Positions 12,042 through 24,341 of a DNA stretch of 64,000 nucleotides are shown here, in pieces. A model generated the notes under the pieces. The model worked only from the letters and a program-made list of their open reading frames with translations, was not told where the DNA came from and searched no databases. This DNA comes from Solen grandis. Its lineage: Eukaryota; Mollusca; Bivalvia; Adapedonta; Solenidae. The stretch covers positions 39,530,926-39,594,925 of the forward strand of contig CM037789.1 of assembly GCA_021229015.1 (NCBI GenBank), in the 5' to 3' direction. A program made the position numbers and the translations under genes. The stretch's first letter is position 1, and the number at the start of each line of letters is the position of its first letter.

Positions 12042-14347
12042 CTTAAACATACATATTACAGTAAAAGTGTCATATTCATTTACATACATATAAAACAACA
12101 AAAAGACAAATGTGACAAGTGGAGATTCAGTACAAGTACTGAAGAAATTAAAGAACATTGTCTGCATGTATAAGTGTATGTTATTAATAGCAAGTATGCA
12201 AAGTTGTTGTTCTCCGGGCCAATAAAAAAGGAATTCTAGGTTTTCACAATTTTAAATAAAAAAATGTCAATATTAGACGTTTCGCGAAACCAGAGCATGG
12301 TATAACAAAACGACATACATTAATGCGATAAGTGCAAAGCTATATATCGATAACGCACGTGCTTAATTCTAGTTTTTTTGTTTGTTTTCTTGTTGTTGTT
12401 TTTTTAAAGGTTTTAATTGGCATGCCTTTTCATGTTTGTGTTATATTGTGAAATATAACACACATCAGGGAGTCTCCAGGGGTGATATTGGCTGCAACAT
12501 TCCTCGTATCGTCTGAATCTCAATGATGACACCTTTCACATAAAGCATCTGTTATCCAAGTATCCCGTGAGACACTGTAAAGCTTGTCGTCTGCTGAAAC
12601 TGCCAGACGAATTATCAATATTGTGCGTCAATGTGATTATGACAAAAATGTCTCATACAAAAATATTTATCGAAATCATAGAACTGAACAAAAAAATGAC
12701 AGTACTTTTACGAGAATTGAGGAAACAATTTTGTAATTGTGATATTGAGAATTTCGACTTTTGTTACAAACCGGTTTGCTCTGACAATTGGGATTAAAGT
12801 TCAATGGCAGATGCTTTTCATCCCCGCCTCCGTCCGTCTAAATTGTCTGTTGAATACTCATTTAATGACAACACCACTCTGTTAGTCAAGAGGGATAATA
12901 CAATTCAGTATAAATATAGAAACTTTGATCTTATTGTTATTATTATAGATTGCAATTTTAAAATACGCTTCTAAAATCACATATAAAAATATTGATAATT
13001 GACGAAAAAAAAAAATTTCAAAGATACTGGATGCCTGAAAAGATTAAACCGCTTTCTGAACCTAGTTCTTTCAATTTTGAACTGAACATATTTATACCTG
13101 TGACATTATTTTAATTAAATGGTAATTAAAGTAAAGCAGAATGCCAATGAATATAAAGTGAATGCTAATTTCGGTGATTCCTTTGTCATCCATTTCATAA
13201 AACACTGACTCCATAATAGCTTCTATAAATTCATTCATTGTCATGGGAAACTGGTTTTCGCTGTCTTCGTTTGTTTTTTTATCAAGGCATGGAGATTAAT
13301 CGTTCAAAGAAATAAATACACGCAGCGGTTGTATTATTTAGAAAATATTACACGAATGGATGCACCTGCGAAATTGTCATCACGAGATATTCTGCTGACG
13401 TTATTTTCTTTCACATCCGGAATATAGGTATTGACACAAATAACTTGATAATTGAGTCGAATCATTCGGAAGCTTTTGTAAAGAAGATGTAGTCCACAAT
13501 TAACCGTGATAAAGCTTTAAAAAAGTCTTTATCATGAAATCTCATTTAGTTTGAGACCAAGGTAATATCCCGTCATAATTGCGACTTTCTCGAAGAGTTA
13601 AGAGGGAAGGTCAAAAAGTCTCTGGATCTCGGTTTAAAAGTCGGAGGCAGGTCATGTACATTTCTGTTGTTTTTATATAACCTTAAAATAAATTTCTATA
13701 AATCTTGACTTAACTTAAATGAAAGACGGTTATGCTGTTTGACTGTGAAAAGAATGTTTATGTTTTTATTATTAAATTCCTATAGTTCTACGAATTCTTA
13801 ACTGCACCTCTACGGTGTAGAAAATATTCATCTGTGAAGAGGATGAAAGTATACATTAAAATATGAAAGATGTATTTTTTCTTCTTATTCTTCTTCTTCT
13901 TCGTCTTGGCGGGATATGTTGTTGTTTATGTTGCTGTTGTTGTTGGTGGTGGATTTAGAGGGGGTATAATTTTTCTGATGGTACAATCGTCATACCATAA
14001 CTGTTAGGAAGGTTAAAGCTGTATATATCGGTTAAATTATAATGTCATAAACTAGGAGCATAATTTGATTCTTCTCTTTTATAGATTTGCATAAAAAGAA
14101 ACATTGCATCTAACGCATTCCGTAACAGTTAAGGTAAATCATAGAAATCTAAAATACCGAAGAATCGTTGGTTATTATGAACTTTAATTAGCTGCAATTC
14201 GTGTTTTACCATTGCCCTTGGTAACCAAGACGAGGAAGGTGTCTGTCTTGGGGACTCGACCCCTGTCAGCGATTTACCGAAGTCGTGAAAAGAAAGGTTG
14301 TCAACTCACATAGATATAAGGTGGTCCCAGTACTGTTTTGTGGGATT
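12042..14347. other. AT-rich intergenic DNA
   Basis: No gene recognised. A CTTCTTCTT run (about 13880-13902) and a TTGTTG-rich patch (about 13920-13945) are simple sequence. Confidence 0.45.
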
Positions 14348-14428
14348 GCACTTTAGGGTCCAACGCACTTTTGGGTCTGCCCCAAATTGCGGTCGATTCA
14401 GCTCCGAAAATGGACCCAAAAGTGCGTT
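14348..14428. repeat. Small palindromic cluster of the GACCC-AAAGTGCGTT motif
   Basis: Two minus-oriented copies (14348-14360 and 14362-14377, the latter ending CGCACTTTTGGGTC) face one plus copy, GACCCAAAAGTGCGTT (14413-14428), across a 35-base spacer. The same motif recurs four times at 15470-15565. Confidence 0.65.
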
Positions 14429-14667
14429 GATATGTCACATAGAAACGCCATTTGGGATCCAACCTCGATTGTCAAAAGATCTAACTTAAAAACATTTTCA
14501 TCTTTATTATCAACCCTTCTTATCAGCATCATCATAATCCTGTTTGTTATTGTCACAGTCTTCAGTGTGTCAATTATTTGTAAAAGCCGCGACAAACCAA
14601 CGCCGATAGAAATAAAGGGTAGTACTATAGGAGCTTCCATGCTTGGAATGTAATAGGAATTTCAGGT

Positions 14668-14800
14668 CTGGCCAGTGTCGGGATAATGTGACTGGTCGTT
14701 GTATCATGCCTCACGTCTACGGCGTGAAACTGCGTGAAACTACAGTGTGGCAGCACTTATCTAACTCAAGTAGATATAGTCTCAAAATTAACCTAAAAAC
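14668..14800 (+). mobile_element. SINE body fragment
   Basis: GTCGGGATAATGTGACTGG, CATGCCTCACGTCTACGGCG and GTGTGGCAGCACTTATCT match the body. There is a short internal duplication (GCGTGAAACT twice), and head and tail are missing. Confidence 0.75.
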
Positions 14801-15469
14801 TGTCGACTGAGCATTATACTAAATAAACACAATTAACACCAATGTTATCCGTCTTCATACTAGTTATATATTGAGCATCAAGTTGATAAAATTGTTGTGA
14901 AGATTCCAGTAGTGAAAAAGTCCTTTCCCAACGCTTAAAATCATAGATAAACTGTGTATTTTGATTAAAGCAATTTAAAATATAAAGTCGTTACCATTTG
15001 CTTTAGAGTCCGTCGATATCGATGGCGCTTTACTAGCGGCATCTTTATTTGAAGATTTATATTATACCCGGCTGCGTGCCAAAAATGAAACGGATTATTT
15101 CATTACCAAGTTAGATTTGGACGCGAAATATCCATTTTTAAACATTTCAATTCATTGCAGCATACAAGGGACTGTATTTCGTCATGTAAAATATTCTAGT
15201 AATTTGTTGCATAAGCTACTAGTAAAGATATATCACCAGTCCATCTTCACTTTTTGATAGTCAATGAAAAGATACTCTAAGTTTTGTTAAACTAAATCTA
15301 AACTTATTAATGTTGGTGATATTGTACACCATATTCCACCATCACCTCCCATAACTTTCCTGAAATCATTTGATTTCAACAAACTATCTGTATGTCTGGC
15401 ATAGAAGCCATTGAAACCTATTCTCTCCATTCAAATGCATGCTATATTTAAATATTTGTTCAAAGATTT

Positions 15470-15565
15470 GACCCCAAAGTGCGTTCGATTGTGTGATGCA
15501 AAAATGCATCGCACTTTGGGGTCCAATATTATGACCCCTAAGTGCGTTGGACCCCAGAGTGCGTT
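15470..15565. repeat. Second cluster of the GACCC-AAAGTGCGTT motif
   Basis: The motif appears as GACCCCAAAGTGCGTT (15470-15485), inverted as CGCACTTTGGGGTC (15510-15523), then twice in tandem as GACCCCTAAGTGCGTT (15533-15548) and GACCCCAGAGTGCGTT (15550-15565). The tandem pair is the inverted counterpart of the pair at 14348-14377, so the clusters could be ends of one roughly 1.2-kb element. Confidence 0.65.
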
Positions 15566-15582
15566 CCTACACTTCTTTATAA

Positions 15583-15705
15583 AGTGACTAGGTGTGACAT
15601 CAATGACACATGTCTACGATGCGATACTGCAGTATGAGAGCACTATATCTGTCCCAAGTAGACGCTGTCTCCGAGTGGCAGAAATATTGACAGTTAGGCG
15701 TAAAA
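15583..15705 (+). mobile_element. SINE body fragment
   Basis: GACACATGTCTACGATGCGA, ACTGCAGTATGAGAGCACTA and GTCCCAAGTAGACGCTGTCT match the family body. The fragment starts right after the motif cluster at 15470-15565. Confidence 0.7.
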
Positions 15706-16123
15706 CGCCAACAGATCCGCAACTTAAAGCCAAAATTTCATATTGACACTGGTCCGGAACTCGTTGATCCTTATAAAGCTGATAAGACGGTACCTAATCT
15801 AATGAAAGGCTACAGACATGACGATCCATTATCACTGTTCATCTAATTCACGACTTCTTAGCACCGGAAGTAACAGGATGCCCGTCGTTGACAGATTATT
15901 TGTCAATTTCAGATTTCCTCCCGGGATATGCTAATGTGTGAAGTCCTTTAAAGTGACAGGCAGACGTGTATGAACGTACTTGCCACAAATCACCGTGAAA
16001 TAGGCACGTGATGTATTAATCACGTGACTAACGCAAATTTACGCTAATTTAGATAATATCTCCCAAATGACACGAGGTTCCCTAATTTTGTATTGTTGGC
16101 GATTAGAATTCAAGCCAATCAGT

Positions 16124-16199
16124 TTGATTTCGCATTTATCTCATATCTAGAGTTCATTTATAATTTAAAGCTTACTCATGCATTTCTATACATGTATGT

Positions 16200-16231
<32 letters not shown>

Positions 16232-16459
16232 GAGTGGATTGACTTGCACAAGTTCAATTACCCATTTGACTTTTTGATGCTGATTGATTTCGCATTTATC
16301 TCATATCGAGAGTTCATTCATAATTTAAAGCTTACTCATGCATTTCTATACATGTTGTTGTTGTTTAGTTGTTGTTGTTGTTGTTGTTATTGTTGTTGTT
16401 GTTGTTGTGAGTGGATTGACTTGCACAAGTTCAATTACCCATTTGACTTTTTGATGCTG
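16124..16459. repeat. Tandem duplication of a 160-176 bp unit with an internal GTT run
   Basis: Copy 1 (16124-16283) and copy 2 (16284-16459) share TTGATTTCGCATTTATCTCA, TTTAAAGCTTACTCATGCAT and TGACTTGCACAAGTTCAATT. The size difference comes from the GTT microsatellites at 16200-16231 and 16354-16408. Confidence 0.9.
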
Positions 16460-16880
16460 TTCTTGTATAAGGAAAAATCATTTGTTGTTCATGACTTTTG
16501 ATGAACGAGGAGAAAAACCAAAATCCTGTTTTAACTTCCATCTAGAAAACAAAAGTTGATTTTTGGACGAGTTTGTCGAACGATTTTTGCTTTGATTGAC
16601 AAGTTCTAAATGAAAAAAGATCCGTGTGAGAAGAGTTTTGGGAGACAAATGGCCTAATTTTATTCTAACTTGAGAATGTCACAGCAACAAATGAAAACAT
16701 GCCTTATCTTCATTCTAGCCTCTACATGTATGCCTGGCATTTTTTACGGTGTAAAATGAATTATTTTCAGAAAATGACCGAATTAATAATCGGGTGCTGC
16801 ATGAGGAATGAAGAACTCTGATTGGTTAAGAAATAGGTCATGCCGATAATCAGCTCGCATATTTTGCTGCCATAGTCACA

Positions 16881-16881
16881 G

Positions 16882-16924
<43 letters not shown>
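16881..16924. repeat. GTT microsatellite
   Basis: Fourteen to fifteen GTT units, the third GTT run within 720 bases. Confidence 0.95.
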
Positions 16925-18233
16925 AAAAATCATTTCAAAATAAACGAAGATGTTGTTATCTGATTTAACTCATTTTTCCAGTTAATTCAATAATACTATT
17001 AGAGATACATATATAAATATATACATGGTACTTCAGGATACCGGAACTGTTCGCAACTGTTTTGTGAGTTGATTCCCTACTTGCGTTCTAAACACTGCAA
17101 TGCAATAGGGATAAAAACGCTTGTGATAACGATTGCTACAGGGTTGTAATGCGTAACACAGAATATCATGTCATCTGCTTGTGTTTTGTATAATATAATA
17201 TCATAACAGATCATGACAAGTTGTGTTGCTATTATACCGGCGTAATCCAATGAACACATATTCTGACGCACATGTGACATAATCCTTAATTCTGATTGGT
17301 TGACGACTTGGAATCTTAGACGTTGAATATTAAGAATAATTGTTTTGTAATTTTGATTTGACGCTGGTACATACGGTATTCAATGGTTGAAAATATTATT
17401 TATTTTTTTTATCTTTTAAATGTCTTAAGTGTGACATAATTTTAAGTATTATCAAAAAGGAGAAGTTTTGCATTGCACTGCAATAGTAACCATGCGTTAA
17501 TCTATTCGACTATTTACATCAATGTATTGTATTAATTCGCTTTACAACAGCATTGCATCAATTTTCACATATAAAAATCTACGGGGACCGAAGCTGCATT
17601 TTCAAAATCCAATATAATTTCTTTCCCTGTATCCTCTGTGTACTTACAGCATAATTCAAAAGATGCTATGGGACAGAATTCGAAAATGAGACGTCAGTCT
17701 TTGTAATCAAACGCATCCATCAGAGGCAAAGTAACTACGTTTTTGACGGCTCTACCCTCAGTTGATTCCCATATTCACAAAATACGGTGCTTTTTCCTGC
17801 AAATCTTCTAATGCAAAGTCGAGGAAGACTAATGATTGGAAGTTGCAACATTTCCTTTTATCTGAGCTTATTTAAAATAAATAAAGATAACTGACAAATC
17901 TATATGTACATTTTGAATTTCAAATCTTGCAATGCTATAACTAAATTTAACTGTCGGTGACAATGTTTAAATTAAATAGGTCTTTCAAGGAATGGAAAAA
18001 AAAAAAATTGTGTGTTTCGTTTATTTTAGAATTCAAATTTACGATAACAATTCCATTGGTTATAACTTGTAAAGCCAGCCTTCGCCCGAATTTGGTGAAT
18101 TACTTATTGGCGATGCGATTCAGTATGTAATGGCCATTTCTTTTTCTACCATGGGTGCGACAATGGTGGGAATAGATTTTACGGACAATGAGGGAGTTGC
18201 TTCGGTGGATATTGAATACGACTTGCGCAGGCA
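16925..18233. other. Intergenic DNA
   Basis: No gene, RNA or repeat recognised. Confidence 0.45.
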
Positions 18234-18330
18234 TGTATTATTTTAAACTTAATGAAAATTATTGCAAGCGACGCGAAGCGGAGAACTGCGATAAATTCAT
18301 ATAATTTAAAATACATATATAAGCGATAAC
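18234..18330. repeat. Fold-back palindrome, copy 2, with inverted core
   Basis: The arms (ATTATTGCA on the left; TGCGATAAATTCATATAATT, then AAGCGATAAC, on the right) are in the same orientation as at 11948-12041. The core at 18264-18283, GCAAGCGACGCGAAGCGGAG, is the reverse complement of the other copy's core apart from one base. Confidence 0.6.
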
Positions 18331-18739
18331 ATATTTACAATTTGTCACGTAATATAAGTATGACCATCAATTATATTAGAATTGACATCGAAACAAATAA
18401 AAAAAACGCTCAAAAAAATTGATGTCAAGCTGACGAAAAATAATTAAGATAAATGTCTAAAAGTTTAGCTGATGGTAGCGATGATAGTGAAGAGGATGAT
18501 TTTTAAAAAAACATTTCCCTGTTCACTACATTCTAATTTCATTCTTACATCCATATATAGTTACCTCTTTTTATACCTTAAATGACCTTTTTTGCATCGC
18601 CTTCAATGCTCAGCACCAATGTTTTTCTTTTCCCTTTACAACGATGTATGGCCTAAAAAGGGTATGACGACTTTGTAAATACATTTAGTCTGTAAAGCAT
18701 GCCAATTGCAACTTAAAGATATAACTATCAATATGCCTA

Positions 18740-18981
18740 TTAACCCTTTCCCTCATAGAGGACACCATGAAAAGACCTATGCGAACAGCATAAAACCAGA
18801 TCAGCCTGCGAGTAACTCGCAGGCTGATCAGGTTTTATGCTGTTCGCTGCTCCTCAGTGGTCTGGAAATGAGGATTTTGTAATTAAATTTAGTATGGTTT
18901 AACTGTGGTTTTCTGCAGATCAGGCTTTATGTGGTACCTACTGAGTGCGTCAAAATGAGTCTATATGAGGGAAAGGGTTAA
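18740..18981. mobile_element. piggyBac-type MITE with TTAA ends and a central 33-bp hairpin
   Basis: Perfect terminal inverted repeats, TTAACCCTTTCCCTCATA (18740-18757) and its complement (18964-18981), flank 242 bases with no coding capacity. TTAA at both ends with CCCTTT starting the repeat is the signature of piggyBac insertions. In the middle, 18781-18813 and 18815-18847 are inverted copies matching at 32 of 33 positions with a one-base loop. A second full-length copy lies at 29027-29263 in the other orientation. Confidence 0.85.
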
Positions 18982-20110
18982 ACGTACATGACTGATATCA
19001 TATATATTCTGCATTACGAATATTGATTGTATTGTGAATCATTGTGAATCTTGAAGTAGCCGATGGGAATGTATTTCTGAATAATTGCTTTAAATGTATC
19101 AATATACATATGACAATTTAGCTGATAATAAGGAAGTGGTTTATGTTAAAATGTATCGAAAGGAGTGTCTTAGATAAAGACGTTAACATATACATGTATC
19201 GTACTGTTTTAGTTTTTGAGAAAAAAAACGATTTAGTATCTCAATTTGATAACTAAGCTGAATGATGTTATTTGACGTCTTCGTATCCCGTTGTTACGTC
19301 AGTATTACAATTTAACTCATTATAATAACTAAGAAAAACAAAACACTCAGAAACACGCATATTGGCTTCCGTACATTTCCACCTGAACTTGAGCTAAAAT
19401 GACGCCAGCTTTAATGTTCTCTTGCTATTATTTTTCCCAGCAAAATCAAACACACTAAAGCTGATAACATACGTGAGATCATTTGTTTAAATATCTTAAG
19501 CTTGCAGTTGAAAACATATTAATGTATTTGTGTAACCTGATACATCTCAGACAAAGTCGAAAACACACATCTTTTAACCCTCTGATGAAAATACAATCAC
19601 GAAATTCTATAACTGTATTATCATACAGAAGTGGTGAGATGTGATTATATGTACAATATAAACAAATATAAAACCATAACCAATTTCCCTTTGACTGCTT
19701 GTGTTTATCATTTTACATAGGTTTAATGTGAATTACGAGTAAAATTTGATTCACTAAAACATATCTGCTCACAGTGAAAACAAGATAACGGGCATCTGCA
19801 GTCTGGTGGTCATGGTTGCTGATTTGGAATCACTTAGTTCACCACCGCTCATAGTACAAAGTTTTCGACGTAGCTAACATCACTTTGACATATATACGGA
19901 TGATAAGGTAATATTAGACCAAATGAATATTTGAACGAATTTCATTGGTAGAAAATGCCTATACTTACGGGAAAAGCTTACGCAGTATTCTCTTTGTTAA
20001 GGTGGCAACTAACTGCACAATATGATTGTATGCTGCGTATTCACGGAATATTAATGAAATATTTGAACAGTAGTAAATACAAAGTTTTTTCTCCTTGGAA
20101 GCATAGCTAG
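18982..20110. other. Intergenic DNA between the MITE and the satellite
   Basis: No gene or repeat recognised, and no partial 38-bp units before 20111. Confidence 0.45.
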
Positions 20111-20695
20111 ACCTGTTTCAGACCGAAGGTTATATGCAGTATGTTATAGTCTGTTTCAGACCAAAGGTTATATACAGTATGTTATCGTCTGTTTCAGACC
20201 GAAGGTTATATGCAGTATGTTATAGTCTGTTTCAGACCGAAGGTTATATGCAGTATGTTATAGTCTGTTTCAGACCAAAGGTTATATGCAGTATGTTATC
20301 GTCTGTTTCAGACCGAAGGTTATATGCAGTATGTTATAGTCTGTTTCAGACCAAAGGTTATATGCAGTATGTTATCGTCTGTTTCAGACCGAAGGTTATA
20401 TGAAGTATGTTATAGTCTGTTTCAGACCAAAGGTTATATGCAGTATGTTATAGTCTGTTTCAGACCGAAGGTTATATGCAGTATGTTATCGTCTGTTTCA
20501 GACCGAAGGTTATATGCAGTATGTTATCGTCTGTTTCAGACCGAAGGTTATATACAGTATGTTATAGTCTGTTTCAGACCAAAGGTTATATGCAGTATGT
20601 TATCGTCTGTTTCAGACCGAAGGTTATATGCAGTATGTTATCGTCTGTTTCAGACCGAAGGTTATATGCAGTATGTTATCGTCTGTTTCAGACCG

Positions 20696-20772
20696 AATTA
20701 ATGAATATAGTTGTACAGAGAAGTTAATACATAAGTTCTGTTTCAGACGAAGTATAGCAGTCATGTATTCGT
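20696..20772. repeat. Degenerate break in the 38-bp satellite
   Basis: The regular unit gives way to about 75 bases in which only fragments are recognisable (CTGTTTCAGACGAAG, CAGACCGAAGG). It could be two decayed units or a small insertion. Regular units resume immediately after. Confidence 0.6.
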
Positions 20773-22679
20773 CAGACCGAAGGTTATATGCAGTATGTTA
20801 TAGTCTGTTTCAGACCAAAGGTTATATACAGTATGTTATCGTCTGTTTCAGACCGAAGGTTATATGCAGTATGTATATCGTCTGTTTCAGACCGAAGGTT
20901 ATATCAGTATGTTATAGTCTGTTTCAGACCAAGGTTATATGCAGTATGTTATATGTCTGTTTCAGACCGAAGGTTATATATCAGTATGTTATCGTCTGTT
21001 TCAGACCGAAGGTTATATGCAGTATGTTATCGTCTGTTTCAGACCGAAGGTTATATGCAGTATGTTATAGTCTGTTTCAGACCGAATGTTATATGCAGTA
21101 TGTTATCGTCTGTTTCAGACCGAAGGTTATATGCAGTATGTTATAGTCTGTTTCAGACCGAAGGTTATATACAGTATGTTATAGTCTGTTTCAGACCGAA
21201 GGTTATATGCAGTATGTTATCGTCTGTTTCAGACCGAAGGTTATATGCAGTATGTTATCGTCTGTTTCAGACCGAAGGTTATATGCAGTATGTTATAGTC
21301 TGTTTCAGACCGAAGGTTATATACAGTATGTTATGTCTGTTTCAGACCGAAGGTTATATGCAGTATGTTATAGTCTGTTTCAGACCGAAGGTTATATATG
21401 CAGTATGTTATAGTCTGTTTCAGACCGAAGGTTATATACAGTATGTTATCGTCTGTTTCAGACCGAAGGTTATATGCAGTATGTTATCGTCTGTTTCAGA
21501 CCGAAGGTTATATGCAGTATGTTATAGTCTGTTTCAGACCGAAGGTTATATGCAGTATGTTATAGTCTGTTTCAGACCGAAGGTTATATGCAGTATGTTA
21601 TAGTCTGTTTCAGACCGAAGGTTATATGCAGTATGTTATAGTCTGTTTCAGACCAAGGTTATATACAGTATGTTATAGTCTGTTTCAGACCGAAGGTTAT
21701 ATGCAGTATGTTATAGTCTGTTTCAGACCAAAGGTTATATGCAGTATGTTATAGTCTGTTTCAGACCGAAGGTTATATGCAGTATGTTATCGTCTGTTTC
21801 AGACCGAAGGTTATATACAGTATGTTATAGTCTGTTTCAGACCGAAGGTTATATGCAGTATGTTATCGTCTGTTTCAGACCGAAGGTTATATACAGTATG
21901 TTATGTCTGTTTCAGACCGAAGGTTATATCAGTATGTTATCGTCTGTTTCAGACCGAAGGTTATATGCAGTATGTTATCGTCTGTTTCAGACCGAAGGTT
22001 ATATGCAGTATGTTATCGTCTGTTTCAGACCGAAGGTTATATGCAGTATGTTATCGTCTGTTTCAGACCGAAGGTTATATACAGTATGTTATAGTCTGTT
22101 TCAGACCGAAGGTTATATACAGTATGTTATAGTCTGTTTCAGACCGAAGGTTATATACAGTATGTTATCGTCTGTTTCAGACCGAAGGTTATATGCAGTA
22201 TGTTATAGTCTGTTTCAGACCGAAGGTTATATGCAGTATGTTATAGTCTGTTTCAGACCGAAGGTTATATGCAGTATGTTATAGTCTGTTTCAGACCGAA
22301 GGTTATATGCAGTATGTTATAGTCTGTTTCAGACCGAAGGTTATATGCAGTATGTTATAGTCTGTTTCAGACCGAAGGTTATATGCAGTATGTTATAGTC
22401 TGTTTCAGACCGAAGGTTATATGCAGTATGTTATAGTCTGTTTCAGACCGAAGGTTATATGCAGTATGTTATAGTCTGTTTCAGACCGAAGGTTATATGC
22501 AGTATGTTATAGTCTGTTTCAGACCGAAGGTTATATGCAGTATGTTATAGTCTGTTTCAGACCGAAGGTTATATACAGTATGTTATAGTCTGTTTCAGAC
22601 CGAATGTTATATGCAGTATGTTATAGTCTGTTTCAGACCGAATGTTATATGCAGTATGTTATCGTCTGTTTCAGACCGA

Positions 22680-22727
22680 AGTTTATGCATATGTAAGTCG
22701 TTCAACATGTTATATCATAGTATGTCT
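22680..22727. repeat. Second degenerate break in the 38-bp satellite
   Basis: After CCGAAG the sequence TTTATGCATATGTAAGTCG and about 30 further bases do not follow the unit, although GTTATA-like words remain. Flanking units on both sides are regular, and the downstream run of A-type units is the most homogeneous part of the array. Confidence 0.6.
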
Positions 22728-24341
22728 GTTTCAGACCGAAGGTTATATGCAGTATGTTATAGTCTGTTTCAGACCGAAGGTTATATGCAGTATGTTATAG
22801 TCTGTTTCAGACCGAAGGTTATATGCAGTATGTTATAGTCTGTTTCAGACCGAAGGTTATATGCAGTATGTTATAGTCTGTTTCAGACCGAAGGTTATAT
22901 ACAGTATGTTATAGTCTGTTTCAGACCGAAGGTTATATGCAGTATGTTATCGTCTGTTTCAGACCGAAGGTTATATGCAGTATGTTATAGTCTGTTTCAG
23001 ACCAAAGGTTATATGCAGTATGTTATAGTCTGTTTCAGACCGAAGGTTATATGCAGTATGTTATAGTCTGTTTCAGACCAAAGGTTATATGCAGTATGTT
23101 ATAGTCTGTTTCAGACCGAAGGTTATATGCAGTATGTTATAGTCTGTTTCAGACCGAAGGTTATATGCAGTATGTTATAGTCTGTTTCAGACCGAAGGTT
23201 ATATACAGTATGTTATAGTCTGTTTCAGACCGAAGATTATATACAGTATGTTATAGTCTGTTTCAGACCGAATGTTATATGCAGTATGTTATAGTCTGTT
23301 TCAGACCGAAGGTTATATGCAGTATGTTATCGTCTGTTTCAGACCGAAGGTTATATGCAGTATGTTATCGTCTGTTTCAGACCGAAGGTTATATGCAGTA
23401 TGTTATAGTCTGTTTCAGACCGAAGGTTATATGCAGTATGTTATCGTCTGTTTCAGACCGAAGGTTATATGCAGTATGTTATAGTCTGTTTCAGACCGAA
23501 TGTTATATGCAGTATGTTATAGTCTGTTTCAGACCGAAGGTTATATGCAGTATGTTATCGTTTCAGACCGAAAGTTATATGCAGTATGTTATCGTCTGTT
23601 TCAGACCGAGGTTATATGCAGTATGTTATCGTCTGTTTCAGACCGAATGTTATATGCAGTATGTTATCGTCTGTTTCAGACCGAAGGTTATATACAGTAT
23701 GTTATAGTCTGTTTCAGACCGAGGTTATATGCAGTATGTTATCGTCTGTTTCAGACCGAAGGTTATATGCAGTATGTTATAGTCTGTTTCAGACCGAAGG
23801 TTATATGCAGTATGTTATAGTCTGTTTCAGACCGAAGGTTATATGCAGTATGTTATCGTCTGTTTCAGACCGAGGTTATATGCAGTATGTTATCGTCTGT
23901 TTCAGACCGAATGTTATATGCAGTATGTTATCGTCTGTTTCAGACCGAAGGTTATATACAGTATGTTATAGTCTGTTTCATACCGAAGGTTATATCAGTA
24001 TGTTATGTCTGTTTCAGACCGAAGGTTATATGCAGTATGTTATCGTCTGTTTCAGACCGAAGGTTATATCAGTATGTTATGTCTGTTTCAGACCGAAGGT
24101 TATATGCAGTATGTTATGTCTGTTTCAGACCGAAGGTTATATCAGTATGTTATAGTCTGTTTCAACCGAGGTTATATGCAGTATGTTATCGTCTGTTTCA
24201 GACCGAAGGTTATATGCAGTATGTTTTGTCTTTCGGTTATATGCAGTATGTTATCGTCTGTTTCAGACCGAAGGTTATATGCAGTATGTTATCGTCTGTT
24301 TCAGACCGAAGGTTATATACAGTATGTTATAGTCTGTTTCA

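Larger units (their letters stand above)
20111..24341. repeat. 38-bp satellite array, about 110 units
   Basis: The unit is GTCTGTTTCAGACC, then GAA, then GGTTATATGCAGTATGTTAT, then A or C, repeated head to tail for 4.2 kb. Each unit contains a 5-bp hairpin, GTCTG-TTT-CAGAC. Common variants are A or C before GTCTG, CCAAAGG for CCGAAGG, ACAG for GCAG, and GAATG for GAAGG. About 22.18-22.56 kb is nearly uniform in the A type. From about 23.55 kb to the end many units carry 1-4 base deletions. Two breaks occur (20696-20772 and 22680-22727). All the long ORFs here (up to 271 codons) are artefacts: the only plus-strand stop in the unit, TAG in TTATAG, disappears in C-type units. Confidence 0.97.

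Noticed and set aside
16178..16501. ORF with poly-Cys stretches, at first sight a cysteine-rich peptide
   Set aside because: The Cys runs are translations of GTT/TGT microsatellites inside a tandem duplication.
20111..24341. A CRISPR-like array
   Set aside because: There are no unique spacers; the whole 38-bp unit is repeated, and the genome is eukaryotic.
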